From positions 2,091,549-2,155,548 of the forward strand of contig NW_003314280.1 of the NCBI RefSeq assembly GCF_000143415.4: a stretch of 64,000 bases of DNA. Direction: 5' to 3'. The notes under the pieces were generated by a model. That model made no database searches and had not been told where the DNA came from. It saw only the letters and a program-made list of their open reading frames with translations. The translations under genes were made by a program, and so were the position numbers. Position 1 is the stretch's first letter, and each line of letters opens with the position of its first letter. This document shows positions 53,829-64,000 of this stretch, one piece after another. The stretch is from Selaginella moellendorffii. Its lineage: Eukaryota; Streptophyta; Lycopodiopsida; Selaginellales; Selaginellaceae.

Positions 53829-55580
53829 TAGAATAAATTGCAAGTTTTTTCTTCTTCTATGACTTGCATACAAATTGCCAACCATTTCAACTGTTATCAA
53901 AGGCTCAAAAATCCCCTCCATTACCACTACATTACAATTGGATATTATATTCATCCACATTCCATTCCTTCAATCACTATATTTTATCACTCTAACAATT
54001 ACCATTCCCAAACAACACATTCATTTTACCATTCCATGTCTTTGGAACTTTAGGTATGACCCAACTATGCTAAAAGAACTTTCCAAAAGTGAAGGGATCT
54101 TGAGGTGGAATTCTAAGTAAGTAATTCCCCTTCATTTGGTTTTATGTTTCTTCATTGCTCTTTTTCTCTTTTGCTTTCTTTTCCACTTACTCTATTTTTG
54201 GTTAAGTGTCAAATTCTTGCTTTTAAGAAAATGAGGGGAAAGTTAGGGGCTTGAAACTTTTCACTTTCTTCTTTTTTCTTTTGTTTTGTATTCCTCTCCA
54301 CTTTCTCTCACAATAATGTTGACACAACCTATCAAATTGCAGCATCATGGGTTTCTCGTATACAATGGAGTTTGGCACAATCCCCCATAGTCAATATACA
54401 TAGCATTTGAGTGAGATTCCCTAGTCCACTATTGAATTATTCTAGAGGCATGAGAAAATTTTTAAGGTATATATTCTTCTTTCTCTCCACTTTTAAGGTA
54501 GGGAGTTCATATGAAAGATTTTGGTTGCATTTTTTTCGTGAATGTGATTATGGGTATCAAAAGTTATTTGTCGGTAAGTCCTTTCAAATATTATTTTTTT
54601 ATTGCCACAACAGTATGAGGTCGGTATTGTTGGACCCTTTATCAGTCTCCACCCAAGCTAGTTATGAAATTAGTCATTATGTATGTACTTATGCAGAATA
54701 AATATAAGGTAGGAACTTCTATATATGTTTCTTGTTGGGCATATTCGGCCTAATATGATAAACTCATATGTTAACTTGCACTTGCTAGTGTTGGGAACCC
54801 CTACGATATTAAGCTTAGTCCCTCACTAAGTGATAATTTACTGTATTTGCTAAGACACTCTTGCTATCATGCCCCATATGTTGGTCTTGTTTAATTCTAT
54901 TGGCTATTTATAAAAAGTGTCTAAATTTGCTAATTTTGCATCTCTTATCTACAGAATGTAGAGATTGTCTTAAACATGATGGTGTTAGTCTTGTGTCCAA
55001 ATTTATAATCTAGCACCATTCCATATTTAATATGTTTTCGTGATTGTCCCAAAGATTAACTCCTGGGATTAGGGTGAAAGCCCAAAGCATGCATTCCTCA
55101 AGTAAGGGGGGGTAAGGGCTGTGGGGGGTTCCAAATATAAAGTAGGAATAGTGGATAGATCAAGACCAACCTGAGGCATAGTGTAGCTCTTGCTTGCATG
55201 CCTATCCTTGTTCTACATTCAATTTGGATATAAGCCCAAACTTCATATCATACTAGCTAGTGGAGTATTTATATCCTCACATTAGGTTATCCATATGCTG
55301 AAATAGTGCCAAACTTTATTTAGCTTTATTTTGTATATTAGTTTTGGCATTGGGATGCTAGAAACTCTAGGATTGTTCTAATGTCATTCCAAGCTCTTGT
55401 CCTTTTGCTCTTTGGGCTGAATGTTTAAAAGTTGCTCTATGCTTTGGTTCCTTCGCTCTTTGGTTAAAAACATAGAACTTTAGCTCTGTTTCTTCATTTA
55501 GTGGCCCAGAACCCTAAAACTCAGGTTCCACTTTGTTATTCTTGGACACATGGTATGTGACATGTGGCACATAAAAGTTT
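53829..55580. other. AT-rich repeat-derived sequence
   Basis: No gene. It contains a segment at 55072-55143 that is the reverse complement of an insertion in the LTR at 56520-56586. Left flank of the large LTR element. Confidence 0.5.
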
Positions 55581-56928
55581 TGTAAGTGACTAATTTTTCC
55601 ATTCTACTTTAGTCACTTAACCACACCTGCGACCACTTAGAGGAGTCTCATTCACAACCTCCATAAGTCCAATTCAGGACTTGGGGCTTGCTAGCCCCGA
55701 GAATGGCATCCATACCACTCAACCTCTACACTTGGTCCAGGTGCTCCACGTGATCGATCTCATGATCGACACCCCAAGGTACTACCGACATATCAGCCCG
55801 TTACGCTAAGGCCATGTCCATTTACCTTGGTCACACCGGTAGTCCAGCACCACCTGTATTGCAATCCCATCTCTCAAAGACTAGGCCATCTGCCATGAGT
55901 GATCATCCTAGATCCACTCCTTAGCATCCTTAGGATGCCCGCAAACATAGGGAATAACTTTCCCCAATATCTCTTTTTTGGTCCCCACCAAGTCCCTTTT
56001 TGTTCATAGCCGTGTTCGCCAACACTGCCATTAGATCAAGGCCCACAGGCCCGACCACTAAGTCCCCTTGTCCTCAGGGACTTCCTCACCGTGTGACTGT
56101 ATCTTTGGTCACCACACTAAAGGACTACTCCTCTTCCTATCCACAGTTTGGGACTTTAGGACAACATTTCGGAACACTGTGGCCCTATGCAGACCTCGTG
56201 GGTACTCTCCCTGTCTTTTGCCTTTGGGTGCTCTAGCCATGGGCTTAGAGCGAGGTTTCATTGAGCCACGCCAGGTATCCAAGTAGGTAGTGGCACCCAC
56301 GCCTGGATTGGGAGCATCGACCACTCGATCTCCCAGGGGAACTAGAGCCGGTTTTTGAACACTTCACCAAGCTACCCCACATGTCGGTCCATATTCACTT
56401 TAGTCTTGGACTTCTTAGTGGTCAAATCATCACCTAGCATCTGGGTACAGCCTCCCTAGGCCAAACTGGCCTTTCCTGGCCAAACTGGCTCCACTAAGCT
56501 CCAACCCCCATACTCTCCCTACTATAATTTTGGAACCCCCCACAGCCCCCCCTCCCCTAGGGGACGATTGCTTTGGGCTTTCACCCAACTACCTACATTA
56601 GTATTCGGACTCGAACTTGGACTCGGACTCGGACTCAGTCTTAGTCTCGGACTCGGTCTCGGTCTTAGTCTTGGACTCGGTCTCGGTCTCGATCTCGGTC
56701 TTGGACTCGGACTCGGTTTCGGTCTCAATCTCAGTCTCGGTCCCGGTCCCGGTTCTATCTCGGACTCCATCTCGGGCCCAACTTGGACTCCATCTCAGAC
56801 TCCATCTCAGGTCCATCTCGAACTCCACCTCGAACTACATCTCGGACTCCATCTCAGGTCCATTTCAGACTCCATCTTGGGTCCATCTCGGACACTTCCA
56901 CATGTCATGTGTTGATCCTCTTGTGTCC
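55581..56928 (-). repeat. Left (3') LTR copy of the large element
   Basis: Aligns with 62349-63530, mostly with transitions. It has an extra segment (56520-56586 region) and a longer CTCGGA-type minisatellite. Homology ends at GTTGATCCTC; the true LTR end may lie further right. Confidence 0.7.
56596..56900. repeat. Hexamer minisatellite (CTCGGA/CTCGGT) inside the LTR
   Basis: About 25 imperfect 6-bp units (56605-56760) grading into 12-15 bp units (CTCCATCTCGGA). The counterpart in the right LTR (63298-63500) keeps the longer units but has few hexamers. Confidence 0.85.
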
Positions 56929-57239
56929 CTTTTCTAAAGACTCACTTATCGCTCACTTCGTGCTTGTTCCTCGAGCACTTCATTAGGAGTTCCACTCCCA
57001 CTCTCGACCTTTCAAGTTGGAATTTTCAATCCAAACGTGTTACGCTTGTTTGGCTTTTGCTTCGGCCACACCATGTGGTGCCCTTTCGGCTCCACTTTGG
57101 GGCTTAGGGATTTATATCTCACAACTCCACCACCTATAGACGAAGTTCGATATCCTCATCAAACAATAAATTATTTTATAAAGTAATACTAGTATATATT
57201 ACCCTTGCCATCCTTGGCACCTAGCCAATATTCGTTAAT

Positions 57240-57872
57240 TGATCATGGGATGAGATTTGGATATACTGTCACTGTGGATCCTTGGAACCTTAGGGGATAA
57301 ATGGGGATAAAATAGCCACTAAGAGCTCTCTCATCAAGCAATTGCCCCTTTTCCAGTTGGCTTAAGGGGAGAGAGATAGGGTGTGCTACAATTGGTATCG
57401 GAGCAAATGGCATGGGTTCGATTCCCATTGATTAGTGGCTACTTAAAAATATAATATACCTTTAAGCAAGGTATATACCCCTAAAATTTGAAATCATACA
57501 TATTGGGCATCCATGCGTACGTCCTTCCTCTTAGTGGAGCATGCATAGATGAAGGAATCCGTGGGACTGCGGTACGGGTGGATGACTAGTTGCCTCACAT
57601 GGAATAACTAGTCTACACAATGGAAGGATTGGTAGATTCAGTGTGGAAATAGAGGTGTTAGTTCCCCTTGGCAACAACAATACTACAACAGTAGTAGTAG
57701 GGGGGGTGAATGTAATGCATGTGATCATGAGATGAGATTTGGATATACTGTCACCGTGGATCCTTAGAACCTTGGGGGATAAATGGGGATAAAATAGCCA
57801 CTAAAAGCTTTTTCATCAAGCAATTGCCCCTTTTCTAGTTGGCTTAAGGGGAGAGAGATAGGGTGTGTTACA
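57240..57872 (+). mobile_element. TRIM retroelement copy B, inserted in the large element
   Basis: 633 bp, plus strand. LTRs at 57240-57390 (151 bp) and 57711-57872 (162 bp). Perfect target duplication TTAAT at 57235-57239 and 57873-57877. Primer site TGGTATCGGAGC at 57393-57404, and a polypurine tract AGTAGTAGGGGGGG before the second LTR. The two LTRs differ at 9 of 151 aligned sites, all transitions. The 5' LTR lacks the first 11 bases of the 3' LTR. Confidence 0.9.
57393..57404 (+). other. Primer-binding site of TRIM copy B
   Basis: TGGTATCGGAGC, one base from the initiator-Met site TGGTATCAGAGC and identical to the site of the large element. A perfect Pol III B-box GGTTCGATTCC follows at 57415-57425. 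Confidence 0.7.
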
Positions 57873-59871
57873 TTAATGGTTTGACACCAAAGGTTCGCCA
57901 TGCATTATTCATCTTCTAAGGAGCATAATCTCTTGAATTTAGAGACTCATTCGACCGCTTGTGGTGGTTCTCTCCTTTTATCAGTTTAGTTCTCGTTAAA
58001 CCTGTCAGAGACACCTTCTATATCTCAATCCCACTATTCATTCTCGAGTAGTCTTAGTTTCCACCGATATAACTTTTGCACTTTGGAACTTTTAATTTTG
58101 ACTTCTCAAAGTCAATTTCTTGGGTGTCTCTGACACCTTGCATTACACATATTATGCAATTCCACTTCCCCATCCTAGAAAGTTCTCTACTTAAAGGCAT
58201 TATCATCCTCTCTTCTATTTCGGGTCACCTTTGGCACTAAGTTCCAGTTATTATAATTTGTGCTAGAACTATCCACGCCTATCATTTGACTACCTTACCG
58301 CTCCCTCCCTTGAAGCTTCCACTTTCACCAAATCAGAGCAATTAGGAATCCATCCGTGGAAACACATTGCCTTTCCCACAATTTGTTAGCACCCAACACT
58401 TTAGTGTTCTTGGCCCAACTTTGCCATCTGGATTCTTTTCCATGATTCCCATAGCTATTTTCTTAACCACTAGTTTTTTGCTCTTATCCTTTGATTGTTG
58501 CACCTAGCAACATAGGATCACTACCTCCATCTTTGAGGTATTCTTTTGGTTCCATAGCAAAGTCTTTGCTTTGCTAAGTCCAGAGGGTATTCACCCCTAG
58601 TAAGTATTTTTAGCATTTTCTATTGTGGGCTCTATCCACAGCCTAACTTTGTGACCCTCCCATGGGTCTCTCCCAGATATTATTTTCTTCAGACTCTCTA
58701 TGCCATCGCATTGACATATCTCATTTCCCTTAAGTGTTCTTCCCACTTGGTCACCTTGATCAAACCACACCATCATCAATAGTTCAAATCAACATTTTGA
58801 ACTAGAAATCTTATTCCTTAACCTCACAAAGACTTTATCCTTGTTTTAGCCATAAGATCACCTAATGATCTACTTTAATAGATTTGCCAATAGGTACTAA
58901 GTCTTCTAGACCTTTAAGTTATTCACTATGACCCCAGGGGTATCCCCCACACTTGGCAGTGCACCCAAGCTAGCCCTTCCGGCCAAGGGTCCATAACAAC
59001 TAAGACTAGGTGTCTCTATCTCATTCACCACGTCCTTGGTACCACTTGCATCAAAGTGTTCGAATTAGATATGCCGAGCCTTCACACTAAGCAATCTAGC
59101 TGTGCATTATGACTTTGGGGCATCCCCCGCTTGACAGTGTGCCCAAGCTAGTCTCCTTACTAAGAGTCCATGACCACCGAAAAATTGAGTGTCCTCATAT
59201 TCCAAACCATCACCTCACCCTAGTGAGTTGGGACTCGAACCCAAGCACTAGAGGATTAGGACTCGAACCCAACCTTCGTATATGCATTTATGGACAGCAT
59301 CACATTAGATGCCTAGCATGACTCCCCACGCCGGTGCACCAACTTATACTTAAAGCGCACTACAGATCACAGCTTAGGAACTTCTAGTACGTCCATACTA
59401 CCAAGTCCTCTCACTTGACATGTTTATGATCATGCATGGACTCCTCCATGTTTGGCCCCATGAGCCACCCCTTTTGAAGTTAGCATCTTCAATTAGGGTA
59501 TTTGTTCCTTTGACTTGCCAATCTCACCTAACAAGTCATCCGACCACCGTAATATGGTTCATGCACAAGCGTGAAAGCCCTTAACCATCGACTTTCGTTC
59601 AAAGCCCTCTCTTTGAACACTCGGGAACTACTTCCCTAACCTTGATAGCCTTGCTTCATGGCAAGCTTCAAGACTACGCTTCTGTTGCACCACTCTGATT
59701 TTGCGTGCTTTATGAACGATTTACACTTGGCTTTTTAGGTATTTTCTACCTAGAATTGTCTTTGGGAACTTTCAAGGAACTTTGTTCTTTAGCTTGCTAA
59801 GGCCTCTCTTTTCACAAGCTTTCAAATTGCCATATGGTTTAACATGGACAATTCCATACTTTAGACCCTTC
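57873..59871. other. Interior of the large LTR element, left part
   Basis: No coding frame over 70 codons. It contains an imperfect duplication (around 58928-59000 and 59106-59180, both with GCAGTGCACCCAAGCTAG-like strings) and the T-arm-like hairpin at 59220-59272. Confidence 0.5.
59220..59272 (-). repeat. tRNA T-arm-like hairpins
   Basis: Minus strand: a 5-bp stem TTGGG/CCCAA with the 7-nt loop TTCGAGT (59228-59244), exactly tRNA T-arm geometry, extended by an outer CTAGTG/CACTAG stem. A second T-loop copy lies at 59258-59272. No D-arm or anticodon arm was found, so it is not a tRNA gene. Confidence 0.5.
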
Positions 59872-60066
59872 TGTAAGCAACCAAAGGGAACGACTCGAGA
59901 GACAATCCATTGGGGTTCAAATATAGAGGGAAAGGGCCCATGAACAAGAGTGCACCCCATTTTCTAATCGGTTAAGGGTCTTGGGATATTTGGAGTTAAG
60001 CGTCCTTGGGTTTGAATAGTACTGGGCTGGGTGACCTCCCAAGAAGTCTAAACTCAGGAGCTTACA
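59872..60066 (+). repeat. 5' LTR of the Cassandra element
   Basis: 195 bp; 5S-like core at 59993-60049. Confidence 0.9.
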
Positions 60067-60068
60067 TT

Positions 60069-60080
60069 TGGTATCAGAGG
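60069..60080 (+). other. Primer-binding site of the Cassandra element
   Basis: TGGTATCAGAGG, 11 of 12 bases complementary to the 3' end of initiator tRNA-Met. Confidence 0.85.
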
Positions 60081-60271
60081 GGTCTCGGGTCCGACTCTGT
60101 TGGTTGGCTAGGGGAATCGCACCACATGTTGATTGACATCTGGCTGGTCCAATTTGCTCCCGCTGGGCTCAACCCGAGGGGTAGGGTGTCAAAAGAGCGG
60201 GGCTCTCGGGAGAGCTGTGGCTCTCAGCTTCCGTTCACGAGGGCGTGAACTTGCAGGGAAGTATGGTGGAT

Positions 60272-60466
60272 TGTAAGCAACCAAAGGGAACGACTCGAGA
60301 GACGATCCATTGGGGTTCAAATATAAAGGGAAAGGGCCCATGAACAAGAGTGCACCCCCTTTTCCAATCGGTTAAGGGTCTTGGGATATTTGGAGTTAAG
60401 CGTCCTTGGGTTTGAATAGTACTGGGCTAGGTGACCTCCCAGGAAGTCCAAACTCAGGAGCTTACA
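60272..60466 (+). repeat. 3' LTR of the Cassandra element
   Basis: 195 bp; 5S-like core at 60393-60449, closer to the canonical 5S at its end (CCCAGGAAGTCC). Confidence 0.9.
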
Positions 60467-60471
60467 CCTTC

Positions 60472-62333
60472 ATGGCATCACGGTTGCTAGTGACAATATG
60501 TTCGAGCACCCATTTGACTCTCCACTCCCAACTTGCATAACCCCCTTTGGTTATGTCTGTCAATTTCTATAGTTTGATTCTATCCCTTTACTACTTGCTT
60601 TTTGGCCTCATACATTTCCTTCGGTCATTCTCCTCTAAACTAGAAGGTTAGCTTTGCACTTTCTACCATGCCTTAGCAAATATTTATAGGGATGAACTTA
60701 CCCGACAACCCAGGGAGTGATTCCTCAATCCGGGTATGCTCACTTTATAATCCCACACACTGAGATTAACATTGCTACTTATGGGCCTTTATATGCCCAT
60801 CACTAGCCTTGCCAAAATCCCTTTTTGGTTTTGTCCAATTTGGATAGACAGACTTTTCCTGTCTCCGAAACTTTGGACATTTGAATAGCACCTCCTATCC
60901 ATCATTCACTAGAGACTTTGTTATTTGGGCCTTATTCATGCCCTCACGACACCAAACACCACCTCTTAATGTTCTAGAATGCTTGGGTGTCCCAATGATG
61001 GCCTTTTTGACAATAAGCACTCCCTAAGGATATATTTAACTTCCTTATCCCAATAAGAAATCTTAGGTAGTTACCTTCTACCAGTTTAACTAATTATTTT
61101 GCTTAGTTACTTCATAATTGTCAAGTCCTACAACTCATTACTAGTGCTTTCACACCTCCATCATTATTTGGGTCACTACACTCTAATTGCATGCCTTTCA
61201 GCTTAGGCTTTGCCATTCCCATTTCCATTAGGATTCCTTTGGGAAGGGGTTTTCATGAACCCATCAATTTGACCTCAAGGCATCATGCTTTGGCATATTC
61301 GTTGTCTACACACCATCATCTCTACAAGCCTACCTTTACGATACTTCCCACTTGTGTCTGGGTCTTTGCCAAGACCAAAACAGTCATTTCTCATGCTAAC
61401 AATCAGTTAGCAGTGCACCATAGTGTTCACACATAACTCAAAGTTGCTTTCTTTTGGGAACACTTTTCCCACGACTTTAGTATGGCATATTCTGCCATCG
61501 ATGAGATACCCACTATTCTCATACTTGGATTTTATGATCTCCCTATCCTTCGTGGGGTACAACACACCTCAGTCTAAATGCTTCCATCAATCCCTTAAGA
61601 TTATTCCTTAACTCTACTTGAGTTATCTAGCTTTTTGGACTTTGCTAATCCGACGACCTGTGAGGTCCTACTTTTGAAGTGTCAGCTCACTAGAATACAA
61701 CTTCTTGTATTCATGTCTTACTTACAAGAACCATCTTTGCAAGTGTTACTCTGACACTTGATTTTATTCTCTGGGGGCAACCTTTGCCCCTTAGAACCAC
61801 TTGTCCATGTGATGAGAATATTAACTCATCTTCTAAATACACCCCCAACTCTTTGGGTTGTTCTAGCATTTATTAAAGGTAGCCCCAGCTACCATTTCAA
61901 GGACTTGTGTCCTCTTCCGTATTTGACCTCCCACGGTCATCAATTCCAGTCTCAAATTCATGACTAGCAGCCTCAACTATATAAGGGTAATCTTGTGACT
62001 CCTTTATTGTTTTGGAGTCTGCATCTTTCTTGTGATCCCAACTATAGTTGTTACCATAACTACATTAGCTAATTTGCTGAGTCAAACACTCATCTAGATC
62101 ACATCCTCAACTCTTTGAGGAAACCCTTATATTATTCTCAAGATCCCAAAATCGTTCCCTTACTGGCCCTTTTCCATCCACCACATTGCGCACAAGTTCA
62201 CGCTTGAACTTGAGTGGAGAGCCATGTCCTCTCGACATGCTACTCCTTGAGGATATGTCCATACCTAGGACCTTTCAATTCTAATAAAAGTGGTGATATA
62301 CTTGGCCACCAATAAGAGTCGAACTAAGGAACA
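60472..62333. other. Interior of the large LTR element, right part
   Basis: No coding frame over 85 codons on either strand and no retroelement protein signature recognised. Confidence 0.5.
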
Positions 62334-62345
62334 GCTCCGATACCA
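62334..62345 (-). other. Primer-binding site of the large LTR element
   Basis: TGGTATCGGAGC on the minus strand, three bases inside the LTR edge at 62349. It sets the element's orientation and equals the site in TRIM copy B. Confidence 0.75.
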
Positions 62346-62348
62346 AAT

Positions 62349-63530
62349 TGTAAGTGACTAATTTTTCCATTTTACTTTAGTCACTTAATCACATCTGCGA
62401 CCACTTAAAGGAGTCTCATTCACAACCTCCATAAGTCCAATTCAGGACTTGGGGCTTGCTAGCACCGAGAATGGCATCCATACCACTCAACCTCTACACT
62501 TGGTCCAGGTGCTCCACGTGATCGATCTCATGATCGACACCCCAAGGTACTACCGACATATTAGCCCGTTACGCTAAGGCCATGTCCATTTACCTTGGTC
62601 ACACCGATAGTCCAACACCACCTGTATTGCAATCCCATCTCTCAAAGACTAGGCCATCTGCCATGAGTGATCATCCCAGATCCACTCCTTAGCATCCTTA
62701 GGATGCCCACAGATATAGGGAATAACTTTCCCCAATATCTCTTTTCTGGTCCCCACCAAGTCCCTTTCTGTTCATGGCCGTGTTCGCCAACACTGCCATT
62801 GGATCAAGGCCCACAGGCCCGACCACTAAGTCCCCCTGTCCTCAGGGACTTCCTCACCGTGTGACTGTATCCTTGGTCACCACACTAAAGGACTACTCCT
62901 CTTCCTATCCACAGTTTGGGACTTTAGGACAACATTTTGGAACACTGTGGCCCTATGCGGACCTCGTGGGTACTCTCCCTGCCTTCCGCCTTTGGGTGCT
63001 CTAGCCATAGGCTTAGAGCGAGGTTCCATTGAGCCACGCCAGGTATCCAAGTAGGTAGTGGCACCCACGCTTGGATTGGGAGCATTGACCATTCGATCTC
63101 CTAAGGAAACTAGAGCCGGTTTTTGAACACTTCACCAAGCTACCCCGCTTGTCGGTCCATATTCACTTTAGTCTTGGACTTCTTAGTGGTCAGTTCATCA
63201 CCCAGCACCTGGGTACAGCCTCCCTAGGCCAAACTGGCCTTTCCTGGCCAAACTGGCTCCACTGGAGTCCTCCCCCACAGCCTATATTAGTATTTGAACT
63301 CAGACTCAGACTCAGTCTCAGTCTTGATTTCGGTCTCGGCCCATCTTGGGTCCACCTCAGACTCCAACTCGGACTCCACCTCAAACTCCACCTCGGACTC
63401 CAACTCAGACTCCATCTTGGGTCCATCTCGGACTCCATCTTAGGTCCATCTCGGGTCCATCTCAGACTCTTTTTCGGACTCCATCTGGGGTCCATCTCGA
63501 ACACTTCCACATGTCATGTGTTGGTCCTCG
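62349..63530 (-). repeat. Right (5') LTR copy of the large element
   Basis: Homologous to 55581-56928 and shorter by about 165 bp, mainly through the missing insert and fewer minisatellite units. The sequence from 63531 to 64000 has no counterpart on the left and may be more LTR or flanking DNA. Confidence 0.7.
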
Positions 63531-64000
63531 TATCACACGTGGTTTTGACCCTTTATCCTATGGTGATTTACCATATGATAACACCACGAAGCGGAAAATA
63601 AACCCTCTTTGTGACACATGTCATATGCCATGTGTCCAAAGGAACGTGGTGAGGAACTCGAGGTTCAAGGCCTTGGGCCACTGAATGAAGGAACGGTGCC
63701 AAACTCCCAAGCGTGGAGCCAAGGAGTGATGGAACCGAACCATGGAGCAACTCTTGAGCATAAAGCCCAAGGAGCGTAGGGACATGAGTCCGGAGCGACT
63801 TAGAACAGTCCTAGAGTAACTAGCATCCTAATGCCAAGACCAGCACGCAAAACAAAGCCAAACGAAGTTTGGCGCTATTTCGGCATACCGATGGCCTAAC
63901 GCAAGGACATGGGTACTCCACCAGCTAGCATGGAATGGAACTTGGGCTTAGACCCAAGCCGGACGCAGAACAAAGATAGGCACGCAAGCGGGAGCTAAAC

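Larger units (their letters stand above)
59872..60466 (+). mobile_element. Complete Cassandra-type TRIM with 5S rRNA-derived LTRs
   Basis: 595 bp. Identical-length LTRs (195 bp) at 59872-60066 and 60272-60466, both TGTAAGCAACC...CTTACA, differing at 7 sites. Perfect target duplication CCTTC (59867-59871 and 60467-60471). Initiator-Met-type primer site TGGTATCAGAGG at 60069-60080 and a purine-rich tract before the second LTR. Each LTR holds a segment matching the middle of plant 5S rRNA, including the internal promoter region (AAGCGTCCTTGGG, then AGTACTGGGCTGGGTGACC). Cassandra elements are known TRIMs that carry 5S sequence in their LTRs; they encode no protein. Confidence 0.93.
55581..64000 (-). 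mobile_element. Large non-coding LTR retroelement, continues past the window
   Basis: Two long direct repeats start identically (TGTAAGTGACTAATTTTTCC) at 55581 and 62349. Just left of the second, the minus strand carries a primer site TGGTATCGGAGC (62345-62334), so the element reads right to left and 62349 is the inner edge of its 5' LTR. The roughly 5 kb interior has no long open frame and no recognisable gag or pol. It is therefore either a non-autonomous (LARD-like) element or very decayed. It has received TRIM copy B and a Cassandra element. The outer end of the right LTR is not in the window or not identifiable. Confidence 0.75.

Noticed and set aside
56568-56937. Low-complexity open frames (Gly-Leu and Asp-Ser repeats)
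   Set aside because: They are translations of a hexamer minisatellite in every frame, with no independent coding evidence.
57415-57425. B-box as evidence of a tRNA gene
   Set aside because: No cloverleaf can be formed around it and it lies in a TRIM interior.
56000-63004. Similar 76-78 codon frames at 56000 and 62774 as a conserved gene pair
   Set aside because: They are the same position in the two LTR copies, so similarity reflects LTR duplication, not selection.

Overview
The window is plant nuclear DNA. It carries intron-containing plant genes: an ARA6-type Rab, a CAMTA, a KIN-10A kinesin, plastid-targeted transporters, a subtilase, and four large single-exon PLS-class PPR genes. Introns are very short (often 40-120 nt) and intergenic gaps are often under 100 bp. 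Short introns, tight packing, PPR abundance and no angiosperm-specific family suggest a lycophyte such as Selaginella. That species call is inference; no search was possible.

Layout. Positions 1-16 kb are gene-dense: a plastid PHT4 transporter (partial), RABF1/ARA6, a polysaccharide deacetylase, a PPR, a CAMTA transcription factor, a KIN-10A kinesin and an SLC19-type transporter. A 2.3 kb AT-rich island follows (16.4-18.7 kb). Then come acetyl-CoA synthetase and a second PPR (18.8-24.3 kb), a FAF-like gene, a DOMON/cytochrome b561 protein, and a secreted protein of about 353 residues. That protein has 17 copies of a Pro-centred motif and an unrecognised 8-cysteine tail (28.8-30.1 kb). From 30.4 to 47.6 kb there are a second SLC19 paralog, a plastid S1 RNA-binding protein, an unknown basic protein, EMC5, NAF1, a subtilase, an F-box/kelch protein, the farnesyltransferase alpha subunit, a small acidic protein, and two convergent PPR genes whose coding regions overlap by 6 bp.

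From 47.6 kb to the end the window is a nest of LTR retroelements. It holds two opposite-facing copies of one TRIM family (about 630 bp, 162-bp LTRs), a decayed Ty3/gypsy chromovirus integrase plus chromodomain with a downstream LTR, a decayed solo LTR with a 5S rRNA-like core, and a large minus-strand LTR element (55.58 kb to beyond the window). Into the large element are inserted one of the TRIMs and a complete Cassandra-type TRIM (59872-60466), which has 5S-derived LTRs, an initiator-Met-type primer site and a perfect 5-bp target duplication.

There is no operon logic here. The common feature is compactness: three divergent gene pairs have start codons 53-91 bp apart and several convergent pairs nearly touch. 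Several products probably serve organelles (PPRs, S1 protein, PHT4, ACS) or the endomembrane system (ARA6, EMC5, subtilase). The most novel items are the repeat/8-Cys secreted protein, the intact 5S-bearing TRIM, and the TRIM copy with an asymmetric 5' LTR.
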